DNA of 64,000 bases from Maribacter luteus (GTDB taxonomy: Bacteria > Bacteroidota > Bacteroidia > Flavobacteriales > Flavobacteriaceae): the NCBI RefSeq assembly GCF_009674825.1, contig NZ_WKJH01000008.1, positions 62,001 to 126,000 on the forward strand, in the 5' to 3' direction. Positions 53,139 to 62,847 of the stretch are shown here, piece after piece. Both the position numbers and the translations under genes were made by a program. Positions within the stretch are counted from its first letter, which is position 1, and every line of letters begins with the position of its first letter. A model generated the notes under the pieces. The model was not told the DNA's origin. It did no database searches and saw only the letters and a list, made by a program, of their open reading frames with translations.

Positions 53139-53223
53139 TTAGCGTACGATTTATTGTAAGTGTGGGAATAGGGTAGGGAATAGGTGTGAAAGTGTTAGTT
53201 ACAACCGAACCATGACTTTTGAA
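53139..53223 (+). repeat. Island-flanking direct repeat, right copy
   Basis: Partner of 42665-42750. The core segments GTACGATTT, GGAATAGGG, AGGTGTG and TACAACCG are kept in order. Confidence 0.6.
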
Positions 53224-53234
53224 TCGCTAATGTA

Positions 53235-53417
53235 TTGGAATTAGGGTGTGGTACAGGGAAAAACACAGTATGGTTGTTGAAAAAGGCCCAGCGGATCATT
53301 GGATTGGATTTTTCCCAAGAGATGCTGAACATAGCCAAAGAAAAAATAACGGTTTTCCTTACCAAAAGCCAAAAGCCAGAAGCCAGAAGCCAGAAGCCAA
53401 AAGCCAAAAGCCAGTAG
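53235..53417 (+). pseudogene. Methyltransferase N-terminal fragment plus repeat tail
   Basis: MELGCGTGKNTVWLLKKAQR and IIGLDFSQEMLNIAKEKITV show motif I and post-I of a class I SAM methyltransferase, then the frame enters the 7-bp repeat. The rest of the gene is missing. Remnant at the island border. Confidence 0.7.
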
Positions 53418-53430
53418 CCAAAAGCCAATA
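53363..53430. repeat. AAAAGCC / AGAAGCC tandem repeat
   Basis: About nine copies of a 7-bp unit (AAAAGCC and AGAAGCC variants). It has replaced the middle of the methyltransferase gene. Confidence 0.9.
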
Positions 53431-53566
53431 GTTAAAAACCAAGGAACAAAACACGGTTAGAAAGCACCCAGATCAAAAGCTTGGGCGTATCTTTGGTGGG
53501 CGAAAAAGTAGCTGCAATCAATAAACGTATAACAGCATCAAACATATAAAATAAGCATCAAAGAAT
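53431..53566 (+). other. Remnant 3' frame before thioesterase gene
   Basis: An open frame without start reads TRLESTQIKSLGVSLVGEKV and AAINKRITASNI before TAA at 53546-53548. It looks like the 3' end of a lost gene whose family I cannot name. Confidence 0.35.
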
Positions 53567-53968
53567 ATGGATAGTACTACACAGAAAACACACGAACTGG
53601 CATCGGAAAAATTGATCGGTTCCGTGGTATCGATTGGGACGGATACCGCTACGGTTAAACTGACCATTACCGAAGAAATGATCGTTGATAGTTACCATCT
53701 TTCCCACGGTAGTTTTGTTTTCGGTCTGGCCGATTATGCCGCTATGTTGGCCGTAAACGAGCCGACCGTAGTTTTGGGAAAGGCCACTTCAAAGTTCTTG
53801 AAACCGGTAGTACTTCATGATGAGGTCACGGCTGTGGCCAAGATTACCGATAATTCCAACGGAAAGAAAGTAACCGTTTCCGTAGGGGTCGAAAACCAAA
53901 ATAAAGTACAGGTCTTTGAAGGGGAGTTCGTTTGCTTTGTCCTTGAAAAACATATCTTGGCAAAATAA
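53567..53968 (+). CDS. Hotdog-fold thioesterase (PaaI-like)
   Basis: 133 aa. The hotdog helix is in SYHLSHGSFVFGLADYAAML, then VVLGKATSKFLKPVVLHDEVTA. Probable acyl-CoA or aryl-CoA thioesterase, a small cytoplasmic enzyme; substrate unknown. Same strand and close to the methyltransferase remnant. Confidence 0.85.
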   Translation: MDSTTQKTHELASEKLIGSVVSIGTDTATVKLTITEEMIVDSYHLSHGSFVFGLADYAAMLAVNEPTVVLGKATSKFLKPVVLHDEVTAVAKITDNSNGKKVTVSVGVENQNKVQVFEGEFVCFVLEKHILAK

Positions 53969-53973
53969 AGCAA

Positions 53974-54004
53974 TCGGGTTATCCGATGTTCAAGGATAAC
54001 CCGA
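53974..54004. terminator. Hairpin after thioesterase gene
   Basis: 11-bp stem TCGGGTTATCC / GGATAACCCGA with a 9-nt loop; no T tract, so terminator function is uncertain. Confidence 0.5.
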
Positions 54005-54162
54005 CTGCATAAAACCCCATTGCCCAAATCTTAAGATCTGGCAGAAACCTTCATATTACTTGTGCTAGGATGATGTAAAAAGAACCCCTTAGATTACTTG
54101 GTACCTGAATAAATGAATTTGCCCAAGGCATTTGACCGGTAAAAGTGTAAATGTCCCCTTCG

Positions 54163-54264
54163 TTATATCCCAAAAGTCATAATAATCAGCAAAAGTAGTA
54201 TGGCGCCAAGAAATAAAGCGCCTGTAATAAACATTATTCTTCCATCCCGTTTTTTTCTATGCAT
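54163..54264 (-). CDS. Very small membrane protein (33 aa)
   Basis: Starts ATG 54264 (MHRKKRDGRIMFITGALFLG) and ends LLLLIIMTFGI: a single helix with a basic head. Two bases separate it from DUF6747, so a short two-gene operon is likely. The family is not recognised. Confidence 0.5.
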   Translation of the reverse strand: MHRKKRDGRIMFITGALFLGAILLLLIIMTFGI

Positions 54265-54266
54265 CC

Positions 54267-54443
54267 TTAGAAATTGGAAAACGGGAAATCGGTGAATAAC
54301 CTGAATAAAAATACGTATAAAACTATGGCGAACATGGCCATGGTAAACCATGTGAAAATCTTGAAATAATTTCTTAGTACGTAATTTTTGATACTTCTGA
54401 ATTGGTCCGCATAAATCTCTTTAAAAAGTAAAACTGTTTTCAT
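54267..54443 (-). CDS. DUF6747-like small membrane protein (58 aa)
   Basis: ATG 54443 (MKTVLLFKEIYADQFRSIKN), then YVLRNYFKIFTWFTMAMFAI and VLYVFLFRLFTDF. The layout (amphipathic N-terminus followed by one helix) matches the small flavobacterial DUF6747 proteins. Unknown function. The upstream ATG at 54473 gives a Cys-containing extension that does not fit. Confidence 0.7.
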   Translation of the reverse strand: MKTVLLFKEIYADQFRSIKNYVLRNYFKIFTWFTMAMFAIVLYVFLFRLFTDFPFSNF

Positions 54444-54939
54444 ACTACATTTTGTTTGTTTGTTGTGGGTCAAAGATTGGACGGTAAACGGGCTTTGATA
54501 ATATTTTTTCGGTAAAAGGGGGCAAAATAGCAGTGAAATGCAGATGTACGGATAAAACCTAGTGATTTACTAGGAAATTTAAAAGGGTCGAAACGGTTAA
54601 AAGGTAAATAATGTGGATGTACTGTAATGGCCTAAACAGAGACCAACAAATGATCATCCATCTTTTTGCCCTAACCCAGCAATGATCGAAGGCACGAAGG
54701 CTTTTCGTTCAGATATGAAAATGAAAAAAAATCCTCTTTCTTTTGAAAAAAAAGTATTGGGATGATAATTGTTGATGTCCACACTTTTCTAATAGCTTGG
54801 TTTGCTTTAATTTAGGGTTCGTTTGTGTATTTTAGTAGTGATTGGGAAAGGGAAAGTATCATGAAAAAAATGAAGATAACCGGTTATTACCGTAGAGGGG
54901 TAGGTCTACCTCAAAATGCCACAAAACCATAGGAAATAA
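54444..54939. other. Intergenic region
   Basis: About 500 bp with promoters of two divergent units. A small palindrome CCTAGT-GATTT-ACTAGG lies near 54568-54584. No further gene recognised. Confidence 0.35.
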
Positions 54940-56025
54940 ATGAGAAGTGCTTTGGTCATATATGTGGGACTACACGGGATTGTCCATCTATTCGGATTTT
55001 TGAAAGCTTACGGCTTATCCGAATTCAATTCGATCGCACAACCTATTTCAAAGTATTTCGGGAGTTTATGGTTGCTCGCCTTTATACTTTTTTCGGCCAC
55101 CCTTGTTTTATTGCTTTTACATAACCGGTTTTGGTGGTTAAGTGGTCTGTTGGCCGTACTGCTTTCACAATCATTGATCATCAATTATTGGACAGACGCC
55201 AAATTTGGAACACTGGCCAATATAATTATGCTACTGGCAGTGCTCATTGGGTATTCCGGTTACCGATTTACCAACAAAATACAGGACGAAAGAACAATTA
55301 TCTTACAAAACTCCCGATCCGTAGAAGAACAGATCCTTACCCAAAAGGGGATTGCCGATTTGCCACCGATAATACAAAAATGGTTAACGAGTAGTGGGAT
55401 TATCGGAAAACGCCCCATATCCCATGTGCATTTAACACAAGAATTACAATTGAAAATGAAACCTGGACAAGAGGAATGGTATAAGGGTACGGCCGAACAA
55501 TATTTTACGGTGGACCCACCGGCATTCCATTGGGATATCAATACGAAAATGAATCCGTTTCTAAGTGTTGTAGGCAGGGACAAGTTTGAAAACGGTAAGG
55601 GTGAAATGATGATTAAACTGCTTTCGTTGCTTCCGGTTGCGAATGCCGAGAACGACCCGAAGGTAAACCAAGCTACGTTACAGCGGTTTTTGGCCGAGAT
55701 CATTTGGTTTCCTTCCGCAGCTATGAGTCCATATATACAATGGGAAACATTAAGTGAGGTTTCTGCCAAAGCTACGATGGACTATAAGGGAACCATAGGT
55801 TCTGGTGAATTCTATTTTGATTCGGAAGGAAATTTCAAAAAATTCGTTGCCATGCGTTATCAGGATGCAAAGGCTTCTGAGCCTACGGAATGGACGGTAA
55901 TCGCCACAAAAATTGAAAAACGCAACGGGATCGATATTCCGGTGGAGTGTGAAGCTGCATGGAAATTGAATAGTGGCAAATGGACCTGGCTAAAAGTGAA
56001 GATCAAGGATATAACCTATGATTAG
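54940..56025 (+). CDS. DUF6544-family protein
   Basis: 361 aa. Four N-terminal helices (IYVGLHGIVHLFGFL, YFGSLWLLAFILFSATLVLL, WLSGLLAVLLSQSLII, LANIIMLLAVLIGYSGY) followed by a large soluble domain with GTAEQYFTVDPPAFHWDINT, SVVGRDKFENGKGEMMIKLL and EIIWFPSAAMSPYIQWE. This matches the DUF6544/DUF6920 family of membrane-anchored proteins, function unknown. Independent transcription unit. Confidence 0.75.
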   Translation: MRSALVIYVGLHGIVHLFGFLKAYGLSEFNSIAQPISKYFGSLWLLAFILFSATLVLLLLHNRFWWLSGLLAVLLSQSLIINYWTDAKFGTLANIIMLLAVLIGYSGYRFTNKIQDERTIILQNSRSVEEQILTQKGIADLPPIIQKWLTSSGIIGKRPISHVHLTQELQLKMKPGQEEWYKGTAEQYFTVDPPAFHWDINTKMNPFLSVVGRDKFENGKGEMMIKLLSLLPVANAENDPKVNQATLQRFLAEIIWFPSAAMSPYIQWETLSEVSAKATMDYKGTIGSGEFYFDSEGNFKKFVAMRYQDAKASEPTEWTVIATKIEKRNGIDIPVECEAAWKLNSGKWTWLKVKIKDITYD

Positions 56026-56151
56026 GGAAATATCCATGAGAACGTTTGGATGGGTAAAGGATTTTTAATGTCAATATAGGCACCCACAGAGGATGTTTTT
56101 TGATGTTGATTTGATCGTATTTCCCACATAAAAACCATCACCCAATTAGCT

Positions 56152-56159
56152 TATCTTTG
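56152..56159 (+). promoter_or_regulatory. -7 element of the Dus gene
   Basis: TATCTTTG (consensus TAnnTTTG), 17 bp before the ATG at 56177, giving a short leader. No convincing -33 TTG at the usual spacing. Confidence 0.45.
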
Positions 56160-56176
56160 TACATCTAAACAAGAAG

Positions 56177-57142
56177 ATGTCCCTAACACTGCTTTCATCC
56201 CCTTTACAGGGTTTTACCGATTTCAGGTTTCGCAATGCCTTCCATCGTTACTTTGGTGGTATAGATACCTTTTATGCACCCTATATTCGATTAAATGGGA
56301 AGCTAAAGATAAAGCAGTCCTACCAGAACGATCTTTCACCGGAAAACAATACCACCTTGGAAGTGATTCCGCAGGTGATGACGAATGATCCCGATGAGTT
56401 TATGTTCGTTGTTAAGTACGTACAAAGTCTGGGGTATAAAGAGCTGAACTGGAACTTAGGCTGCCCTTATCCCATGGTCACCAAATCGGGTATGGGCTCT
56501 GGCTTAATTTGCAATCCCACAAGAATCAACGAGATCTTGCATAAGGCCCATAATGAATCGGATATCGTGGTTTCCATGAAAATGAGGATGGGGTACGAAA
56601 ACGCGGAGGAAATCCTGCATACTTTTCCGATCTTAGATCAATATCCACTAAAGAACATTGCCATACATGCGAGAATCGGTAAGCAACTTTACAAAGGACC
56701 GGTAGATTTGGATGCTTTTGAAAAATGTATCGACAGCACCAAACACAAATTATATTATAATGGCGATATTACCAGTGTTGCCGCGTTTAAGGCCGTAAAG
56801 GAACGTTTTACGACCATTGATCATTTTATGATCGGTCGTGGTTTGATCGCAGATCCTTTTTTACCAAGTATGATCAAAAACGATACCACGGAATACCCTA
56901 AAGACCGATGGGACATTTTTGCGGAATTCCATGATACCATTTACCAACAATACGATGAGTACCTGTCAGGGCCCACACCTATAAAAATGAAGATGTTGGG
57001 ATTTTGGGAGTATTTTTCACAAACTACATCAAATCCGCAAAAAACATACAAGGCCATTAAAAAGGCTTCGAACCCTTTTAAATATAGGCAAGCGGTAAAC
57101 CAAATTATAAATACCGAAAAGAAAGTGAAAAACTCTTTTTAA
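56177..57142 (+). CDS. tRNA-dihydrouridine synthase family
   Basis: 321 aa. Dus motifs: SPLQGFTDFRFRNAFHRYFG, the catalytic Cys in LNWNLGCPYPMVTKSGMGSG, and the FMN-binding KLYYNGDITS and IGRGLIADPFL. The family reduces specific uridines in tRNA to dihydrouridine with FMN and NADPH. Substrate position cannot be told from the sequence; DusC-like forms are closest in length. A monocistronic gene. Confidence 0.93.
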   Translation: MSLTLLSSPLQGFTDFRFRNAFHRYFGGIDTFYAPYIRLNGKLKIKQSYQNDLSPENNTTLEVIPQVMTNDPDEFMFVVKYVQSLGYKELNWNLGCPYPMVTKSGMGSGLICNPTRINEILHKAHNESDIVVSMKMRMGYENAEEILHTFPILDQYPLKNIAIHARIGKQLYKGPVDLDAFEKCIDSTKHKLYYNGDITSVAAFKAVKERFTTIDHFMIGRGLIADPFLPSMIKNDTTEYPKDRWDIFAEFHDTIYQQYDEYLSGPTPIKMKMLGFWEYFSQTTSNPQKTYKAIKKASNPFKYRQAVNQIINTEKKVKNSF

Positions 57143-57231
57143 TAATCAAAGGTCATGTTTTATAGTCCATTTACTTATCCTAACTTCGTTTCGGCCAAAC
57201 AAAATCAGTTTATAGCAATACAGGAAGGTTT

Positions 57232-58203
57232 ATGAGAATAAAGATTGATGGATTCATACTATCCGTTATCGCGGTAATTGGCTTGGCCTATCTTTTCCCA
57301 CAGTGGGGTACCCAGGAAAGTAAGATTCCCATCGACACCATAAGTGCTATTGGAATTTCATTGATATTCTTTTTTTACGGACTTAAATTGAGTCCGGCTA
57401 AACTGAAGGCCGGAGTAAAAAATTGGAGGCTGCACCTTCTTGTACAAGCATCTACATTCTTGATATTCCCATTATTGGTCTTGGTATTTCGGCCATTAGT
57501 TCAAAATGAGGAACAGGAGATCATCTGGTTGGCGTTTTTTTTCTTGGCTGCATTACCATCTACCGTATCGTCATCAGTGGTCATGGTGTCCATCGCAAAG
57601 GGCAATATACCTGCGGCCATTTTCAATGCCAGTATCTCCGGAATCATAGGGGTTGTCCTGACCCCTTTATGGATGGGGCTATTCGTACATAATGCCCAAA
57701 CGGATTTCGATTTTACCGATATCTACATAAAACTCATTGTGCAAATAATTTTACCCGTCATCGTCGGAGTGGTTTTACAACGTTTTTTCGGGCAATTGGC
57801 ACAAAAATATACCAAGCAATTGACCTTGTTCGATAAATCGGTGATCTTGTTGATCATTTATAAAAGCTTTGCCCGGTCGTTCGATGGGGACATCTTCAGT
57901 TCGGTTTCCTTGATCGATTTGTTGTTGCTCCTTATTTCCGTTTTGGTGTTGTTCGCTATCCTGTTCTTTCTGACCGGATTCTTGGCCAAGAAAATGAAAT
58001 TCAATATCGGGGATCAGATAACCGCCCAGTTTTGCGGTACTAAAAAATCATTGGTTCACGGAACCGTATTCTCTAAAATCATATTTGGTAACATCCCTAC
58101 GATTGGTATTATCCTTTTACCTCTTATGTTGTTCCATGCCATACAGTTATTGATCATCAGTATGGTAGCCTCGAAAAGGGGGTTGGAAGATAGGGAAACA
58201 TAG
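57232..58203 (+). CDS. Bile acid:sodium symporter-like transporter
   Basis: 323 aa with about ten membrane helices. Signature AIGISLIFFFYGLKLSPAKL and the motif AALPSTVSSSVVMVSIAKGN are those of the SBF-like (PF13593) family, which includes RCH1-type proteins; the family members couple solute movement to Na+. The transported solute in bacteria is generally unknown. Separate from neighbours by about 90 and 200 bp. Confidence 0.88.
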   Translation: MRIKIDGFILSVIAVIGLAYLFPQWGTQESKIPIDTISAIGISLIFFFYGLKLSPAKLKAGVKNWRLHLLVQASTFLIFPLLVLVFRPLVQNEEQEIIWLAFFFLAALPSTVSSSVVMVSIAKGNIPAAIFNASISGIIGVVLTPLWMGLFVHNAQTDFDFTDIYIKLIVQIILPVIVGVVLQRFFGQLAQKYTKQLTLFDKSVILLIIYKSFARSFDGDIFSSVSLIDLLLLLISVLVLFAILFFLTGFLAKKMKFNIGDQITAQFCGTKKSLVHGTVFSKIIFGNIPTIGIILLPLMLFHAIQLLIISMVASKRGLEDRET

Positions 58204-58406
58204 CCTTTTCCCAAACTTGTTGGGGGCATTGATCTAGATGGGTTTATAGGTGCTTGCGGCATTGCTATATAGAATGAAAATTCCACTGCCAATACATTGT
58301 TAATAATCGGCTGTTCATTTGACCAAAACAACAAACATTCCTTAACTTTATATCGTATTTGAACATAAGGTGCGATATTGATTTTTAGCATTTTTAAAAA
58401 GGGAAT

Positions 58407-59567
58407 ATGAGTAGTAAAACCGAATTAAAAACCTATCGATTTGCGTCATCATCCTATCATATCCTTCCAGGAACTTCGGATTACCATTGTGTAAAACACG
58501 ATGTGCGTTTAAAACATAATTACCCCTTTCATATCGAGGTCGGAACCATTAAGGACAATGTTCATATTAAGGATATCAGTGTTGAAGAAAACAGGAATTT
58601 CGAATATCAGGTCGTACAACCGTTAGGTAGTGAAAATACCAAAAAAGTGACTTTCCTTTTCCACGGTTTCAATGAGAAGGACTGGTCAAAATATATGCCT
58701 TGGGCCAAAGCCATATGTGAAGGTACGGGCAGTAGTGTGGTTTTATTCCCAATAGCCTTTCATATGCAGCGGGCCCCTAAATATTGGAGCAGTAAGCGGG
58801 CCATGTTCAAATTGAGCGAGGAAAGGAAAAATAGATACCCGAACGTAGTGCAATCGACTTTATCGAACGTTGCCATTAGCATGCGGGTACATGCCATGCC
58901 ACAGCGATTCATATGGTCCGGATTACAGACGTACTATGATGTGATCCAGCTGATCGAAGAATGCAAAGCAGGACGGCATCCGTATATCCGTGAGGATTTT
59001 GAGTTTGATATTTTCGCATATTCCATCGGTGGTTTTCTTTCCCAAATTCTCAAATTGACCAATTACAAGGGATATTTCTCCAATACAAAGGTTTGTTTAT
59101 TCTGTAGCGGTTTCACATTTAACCGCCTATCCCCGGTATCAAAATTCATTCTTGATAGCGAAGCCAATGTTGCCTTGTATTCATTTTTGGTAGAGCATTT
59201 TGATAAGTTCCTGCAAAAAGACGATTTACTACATCATTATATCCAGGAAGACCATATAGAAGGTGAGGTATTGCTTTCCATGCTCAATTATCAAAAGGGT
59301 AGGACCTTAAGGGAAGGACTCTTGCGAAAATATGAAAAGGATATATATGCAATAACGCTTCAAAAAGATACGGTTGTACCTTCTTTTGAAGTGATCAATA
59401 CCCTCCAAGGGGCGTATCGTGATATTGACATAAAAGTTGATGAGGTAGATTTTGACAGGGCGTATACCCATGAAAATCCTTTTCCTTCAAATACTGGAAA
59501 CAACGAACAGATCATGGCCGATTTTACCCGAGTTTTTACCAAGGTTTGCACTTTTTATAATAATTAG
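58407..59567 (+). CDS. DUF6051-like alpha/beta hydrolase
   Basis: 386 aa. Alpha/beta hydrolase core: VTFLFHGFNEKDWSKYMPWA, with the nucleophile region DIFAYSIGGFLSQIL (AxSxGG). A late Asp (LQKDTVVPSFEVI) could be the acid. The proteins of this length and pattern belong to DUF6051. No signal peptide, no cofactor domain. Substrate unknown. Confidence 0.78.
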   Translation: MSSKTELKTYRFASSSYHILPGTSDYHCVKHDVRLKHNYPFHIEVGTIKDNVHIKDISVEENRNFEYQVVQPLGSENTKKVTFLFHGFNEKDWSKYMPWAKAICEGTGSSVVLFPIAFHMQRAPKYWSSKRAMFKLSEERKNRYPNVVQSTLSNVAISMRVHAMPQRFIWSGLQTYYDVIQLIEECKAGRHPYIREDFEFDIFAYSIGGFLSQILKLTNYKGYFSNTKVCLFCSGFTFNRLSPVSKFILDSEANVALYSFLVEHFDKFLQKDDLLHHYIQEDHIEGEVLLSMLNYQKGRTLREGLLRKYEKDIYAITLQKDTVVPSFEVINTLQGAYRDIDIKVDEVDFDRAYTHENPFPSNTGNNEQIMADFTRVFTKVCTFYNN

Positions 59568-59612
59568 GCTTCTGTTCATCCGGTATTGGAACAGCCTTAA
59601 AATAATCGGTGT

Positions 59613-60290
59613 TCAAAATACCGTGTACAGGGTGGTCACGATTTTTCCCTTATGGTCGTTCGAGAGCACGGACACTAATTGTTTTTCTTCTTTTATCTTT
59701 AGATTGAACGGAGGGTGCAATAGGTTCAATCCGCTTTGTTTTTTGATTCGGATGCCTTGTCCGGAGATTATATCCATATTGGGTGTAAAATCCCCTTCAG
59801 GAATATGTTCGGTCAGAATAATATACTTATAACGGTACAATTTGCGAACCACGGCCCCAACTTCGGCATTCGACAAATGTTGAAGTACCTGTCTGACTAT
59901 GGCACAATCCCCATCGGGTAGTTCATCCACGGCGATATCCAAACAACGGAATTCCAGGTTCTTGTTCATGAACCGTTCTTTATTATGGGCGATCAGGTCG
60001 GGAACAATATCCACCGCGATATATTTTTCGGCATAACCCACCAGTTGTTTCCCGACATTAAAATCCCCACAGCCTAGATCACAGACCGTAAGCGGTTGTT
60101 CAAAGGCGGACAAGAACGATGATAAAGCGGCTACATAAGGTTGTACGGCTTCTGGATCATGGGAACCGTTACCAGAGTAGTAAGAGGAGGTTTCCCCGCC
60201 CCAAAGGTTCATGGCATAAACCTGCTCCATGGCATCTTTTGTGGGCCAAGGCTTCTTTGTTCTTTGGAAGGGTTTTTCTTTGTTGTTCAT
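59613..60290 (-). CDS. Class I SAM-dependent methyltransferase
   Basis: 225 aa. Motif I LTVCDLGCGDFNVGKQLV, motif II YIAVDIVPDLIAHN, and a C-terminal ILTEHIPEGDFTPN. Methylates an unknown small molecule or a glycan. The beginning MNNKEKPFQRTKKPWPTKDA is hydrophilic. It is divergent from the MFS gene with 110 bp between. Confidence 0.88.
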   Translation of the reverse strand: MNNKEKPFQRTKKPWPTKDAMEQVYAMNLWGGETSSYYSGNGSHDPEAVQPYVAALSSFLSAFEQPLTVCDLGCGDFNVGKQLVGYAEKYIAVDIVPDLIAHNKERFMNKNLEFRCLDIAVDELPDGDCAIVRQVLQHLSNAEVGAVVRKLYRYKYIILTEHIPEGDFTPNMDIISGQGIRIKKQSGLNLLHPPFNLKIKEEKQLVSVLSNDHKGKIVTTLYTVF

Positions 60291-60401
60291 GAATAAGGGC
60301 CAGAATAGTCTGAAACCAAATATAAAAATAAAGGGTATAAGGTACAGGGACCTTCACATTAATTTCAAAACCCATATTTTCGTGAAAGTTTAAATGGGTC
60401 G

Positions 60402-61631
60402 TTGCGACCAAATTCATTTCAAAACCGAATACGATCATCATTGAAACACCCTAAATACGTACTTCCCGTAATTGTGATCTCCCAGTTTTGTTGTACTTCC
60501 CTTTGGTTTGCAGGTAACGGTGTCATCAATGACCTTGCACATAGTTTTGGTCTTGATGGCGATGCCATGGGACATTTGACCTCGGCCGTACAGTTCGGTT
60601 TTATCATCGGTACTTTGGTTTTTGCAGTTTTGGCCATTGCCGACCGATATTCCCCTTCCAAGGTATTTATGGTCAGTGCTGTTCTTGGGGCAGCTTTTAA
60701 TTTAGGGGTTATTTGGGAAGGCAACGATTTATCCAGTTTGCTTATCCTTCGTTTTCTTACAGGTTTTTTTCTTGCCGGTATCTATCCGGTAGGAATGAAA
60801 ATTGCCGCGGACCATTATGAAAAAGGCCTTGGCAAGTCACTCGGATTTTTAGTGGGCGCCTTGGTCGTAGGTACGGCATTCCCGCATCTCCTGAAAGACC
60901 TAACGGGAGCATATCCGTGGAAAGCCGTGCTCATGGCCACTTCGTCCCTAGCGGTGTTCGGTGGACTCTTAATGGTTCTGGTAGTGCCCGATGGTCCGTA
61001 TCGGAAGGAGGCACAACGAACGGAGCTTTCCGCCTGTGTCAGCGTGTTTAAGAACAAGGAATTCCGTGCAGTGGCATTTGGTTATTTCGGTCATATGTGG
61101 GAGCTTTATGCCTTTTGGGCCTTTGTACCCATTATGCTCCAGAAGTACGGTCTGTCACATTCAACGGCAAATTTCAATATTCCCTTGTTATCGTTCGTGA
61201 TCATAAGTATGGGCGGACTCGCTTGTGTCTTGGGAGGGTATATGTCAGAAATGGTCGGCACCAAACGCACGGCTTTTATCGCATTGTTCTTATCGGGTGC
61301 ATGTTGCTTGGTTTCACCTATGGTCTTTGATAGTGGGTCCCCAAGTTTGTTTGTAGGGTTTCTTATATTTTGGGGCATGGTCGTAATTGCCGATTCCCCA
61401 TTGTTCTCTACCCTGGTGGCCCAAAATGCCCCGGCGGAGCTAAAGGGCACCGCACTTACCATCGTTAATTGTATCGGTTTTGCGATAACCATTGTCAGTA
61501 TCCAGGGCATCACGGCGATTATGACGATAACCGAATCCAATAGTTTGTACGTTATTTTGGCCATAGGTCCTATTTTGGGTTTGATTGCCTTACGGAAGAA
61601 AATAAGCTTGCCGATACCTAAAGGGGCATGA
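60402..61631 (+). CDS. MFS transporter
   Basis: 409 aa from TTG 60402, or 396 aa from TTG 60441 (MKHPKYVLPVIVISQFCC); I see no ATG start at the right place. Twelve hydrophobic helices, the inter-helix 2-3 loop ADRYSPSKVFM and the RFLTGFFLAGIYPVGMKIAA helix place it in the major facilitator superfamily. Substrate unknown; the charge pattern is not diagnostic. Not linked to an operon. Confidence 0.85.
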   Translation: MRPNSFQNRIRSSLKHPKYVLPVIVISQFCCTSLWFAGNGVINDLAHSFGLDGDAMGHLTSAVQFGFIIGTLVFAVLAIADRYSPSKVFMVSAVLGAAFNLGVIWEGNDLSSLLILRFLTGFFLAGIYPVGMKIAADHYEKGLGKSLGFLVGALVVGTAFPHLLKDLTGAYPWKAVLMATSSLAVFGGLLMVLVVPDGPYRKEAQRTELSACVSVFKNKEFRAVAFGYFGHMWELYAFWAFVPIMLQKYGLSHSTANFNIPLLSFVIISMGGLACVLGGYMSEMVGTKRTAFIALFLSGACCLVSPMVFDSGSPSLFVGFLIFWGMVVIADSPLFSTLVAQNAPAELKGTALTIVNCIGFAITIVSIQGITAIMTITESNSLYVILAIGPILGLIALRKKISLPIPKGA

Positions 61632-61730
61632 CCCTAAATCCTTCTTAAGTTGCACAACCACAAAAGATTATCCTTATTTTTTAATTTTGATCGGTATACG
61701 TATTTTAGTGAATAACAAACACCAAATACA

Positions 61731-62651
61731 ATGAAAGCAGCAGTTTATACCTCTTATGGCCCGCCCAATGTTCTTCAGTTGACAGAGGTGGATAAGCCCC
61801 AGCCCAAGGAAAATGAAATTCTCATCAAAATACATGCGGCAACCGTTACCGCTGGGGATGTAAGATTGCGGGCATCGGATTTCCCACCTTTGTTTTGGCT
61901 TCCGGCACGGTTGATATTCGGCCTGTTTAAACCGAAAAAGAAAATTTTAGGGCATGAATTGTCCGGGACCATCGAAGCGATTGGAAAGAACGTCACGAAA
62001 TTCAAGGTGGGGGACAAGGTTTACGGGACCACGACCATGTTGCCCACGGGCTCCTATGCCGAATATATTTGCTTGCCTGAGGAATGGAAACATGGGGTTT
62101 TGGCCATAAAACCGGATAATCTGGGTTTTAAGGAAGCTGCGGCCTTACCCATTGGGGCAATGACCGCCATGTACCTTCTGGATAAGGCCAGTTTAAATAA
62201 AGGACAAAAGGTTTTGGTCTATGGGGCTTCCGGGAGTGTGGGAAGCTATGCCGTTCAGCTGGCAAAACAGCAAGATGCCATGGTAACGGCCGTTTGTAGC
62301 GGCCCTAATTTTGATATGGTAAGGTCATTGGGTGCCGATAATGTATTGGATTATAAAAAAGAAGACTATTCGGAAAGCCTTGAAAAATTCGATATCGTTT
62401 TTGATGCCGTAGGCAAGACCACCAAATCAAAAGCAAAAAAGGTGCTCAAAGAGGGAGGTACTTTCGTTACTATCAAAATGCTGACCAAAGAGAAGAACGA
62501 AAACCTTGGGCGTATAAAACAATTGGCAGAAGCCGGAAAGCTAAAACCGTTTATAGACCGAACCTTCGGACTCAATGAAATCGTTGCAGCACATGAGTAT
62601 GTTGACCTGGGAAGGAAAAGGGGCAATGTGGTCATTGAAATAGTTCAATAA
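61731..62651 (+). CDS. Zinc-independent quinone oxidoreductase (MDR superfamily)
   Basis: 306 aa. Alcohol-dehydrogenase-like N-terminal domain (GHELSGTIEAIGKNVTKFKVG), then the Rossmann part with VLVYGASGSVGSYAVQLAKQ; C-terminal motif RKRGNVVIEIV. No zinc ligands are seen, so it is a quinone oxidoreductase type using NADPH. The physiological substrate is unknown. Confidence 0.9.
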   Translation: MKAAVYTSYGPPNVLQLTEVDKPQPKENEILIKIHAATVTAGDVRLRASDFPPLFWLPARLIFGLFKPKKKILGHELSGTIEAIGKNVTKFKVGDKVYGTTTMLPTGSYAEYICLPEEWKHGVLAIKPDNLGFKEAAALPIGAMTAMYLLDKASLNKGQKVLVYGASGSVGSYAVQLAKQQDAMVTAVCSGPNFDMVRSLGADNVLDYKKEDYSESLEKFDIVFDAVGKTTKSKAKKVLKEGGTFVTIKMLTKEKNENLGRIKQLAEAGKLKPFIDRTFGLNEIVAAHEYVDLGRKRGNVVIEIVQ

Positions 62652-62847
62652 AGCGAATGATCCAAGGTGCGATGGTGAGCAGTAAATTGTTGAATATACT
62701 ATTTCATAATGCATCTCCGCTTGCAGCATTCCAAAAAAGGGAAACACCGTATAAAAAACCCAAAATAAATTCGATTCCTTAATGTAGTCCAATACCTTTG
62801 TAATAGCAAAATGTCGCTATTGGCAAAGCATGGATAATAGTAGTTGT

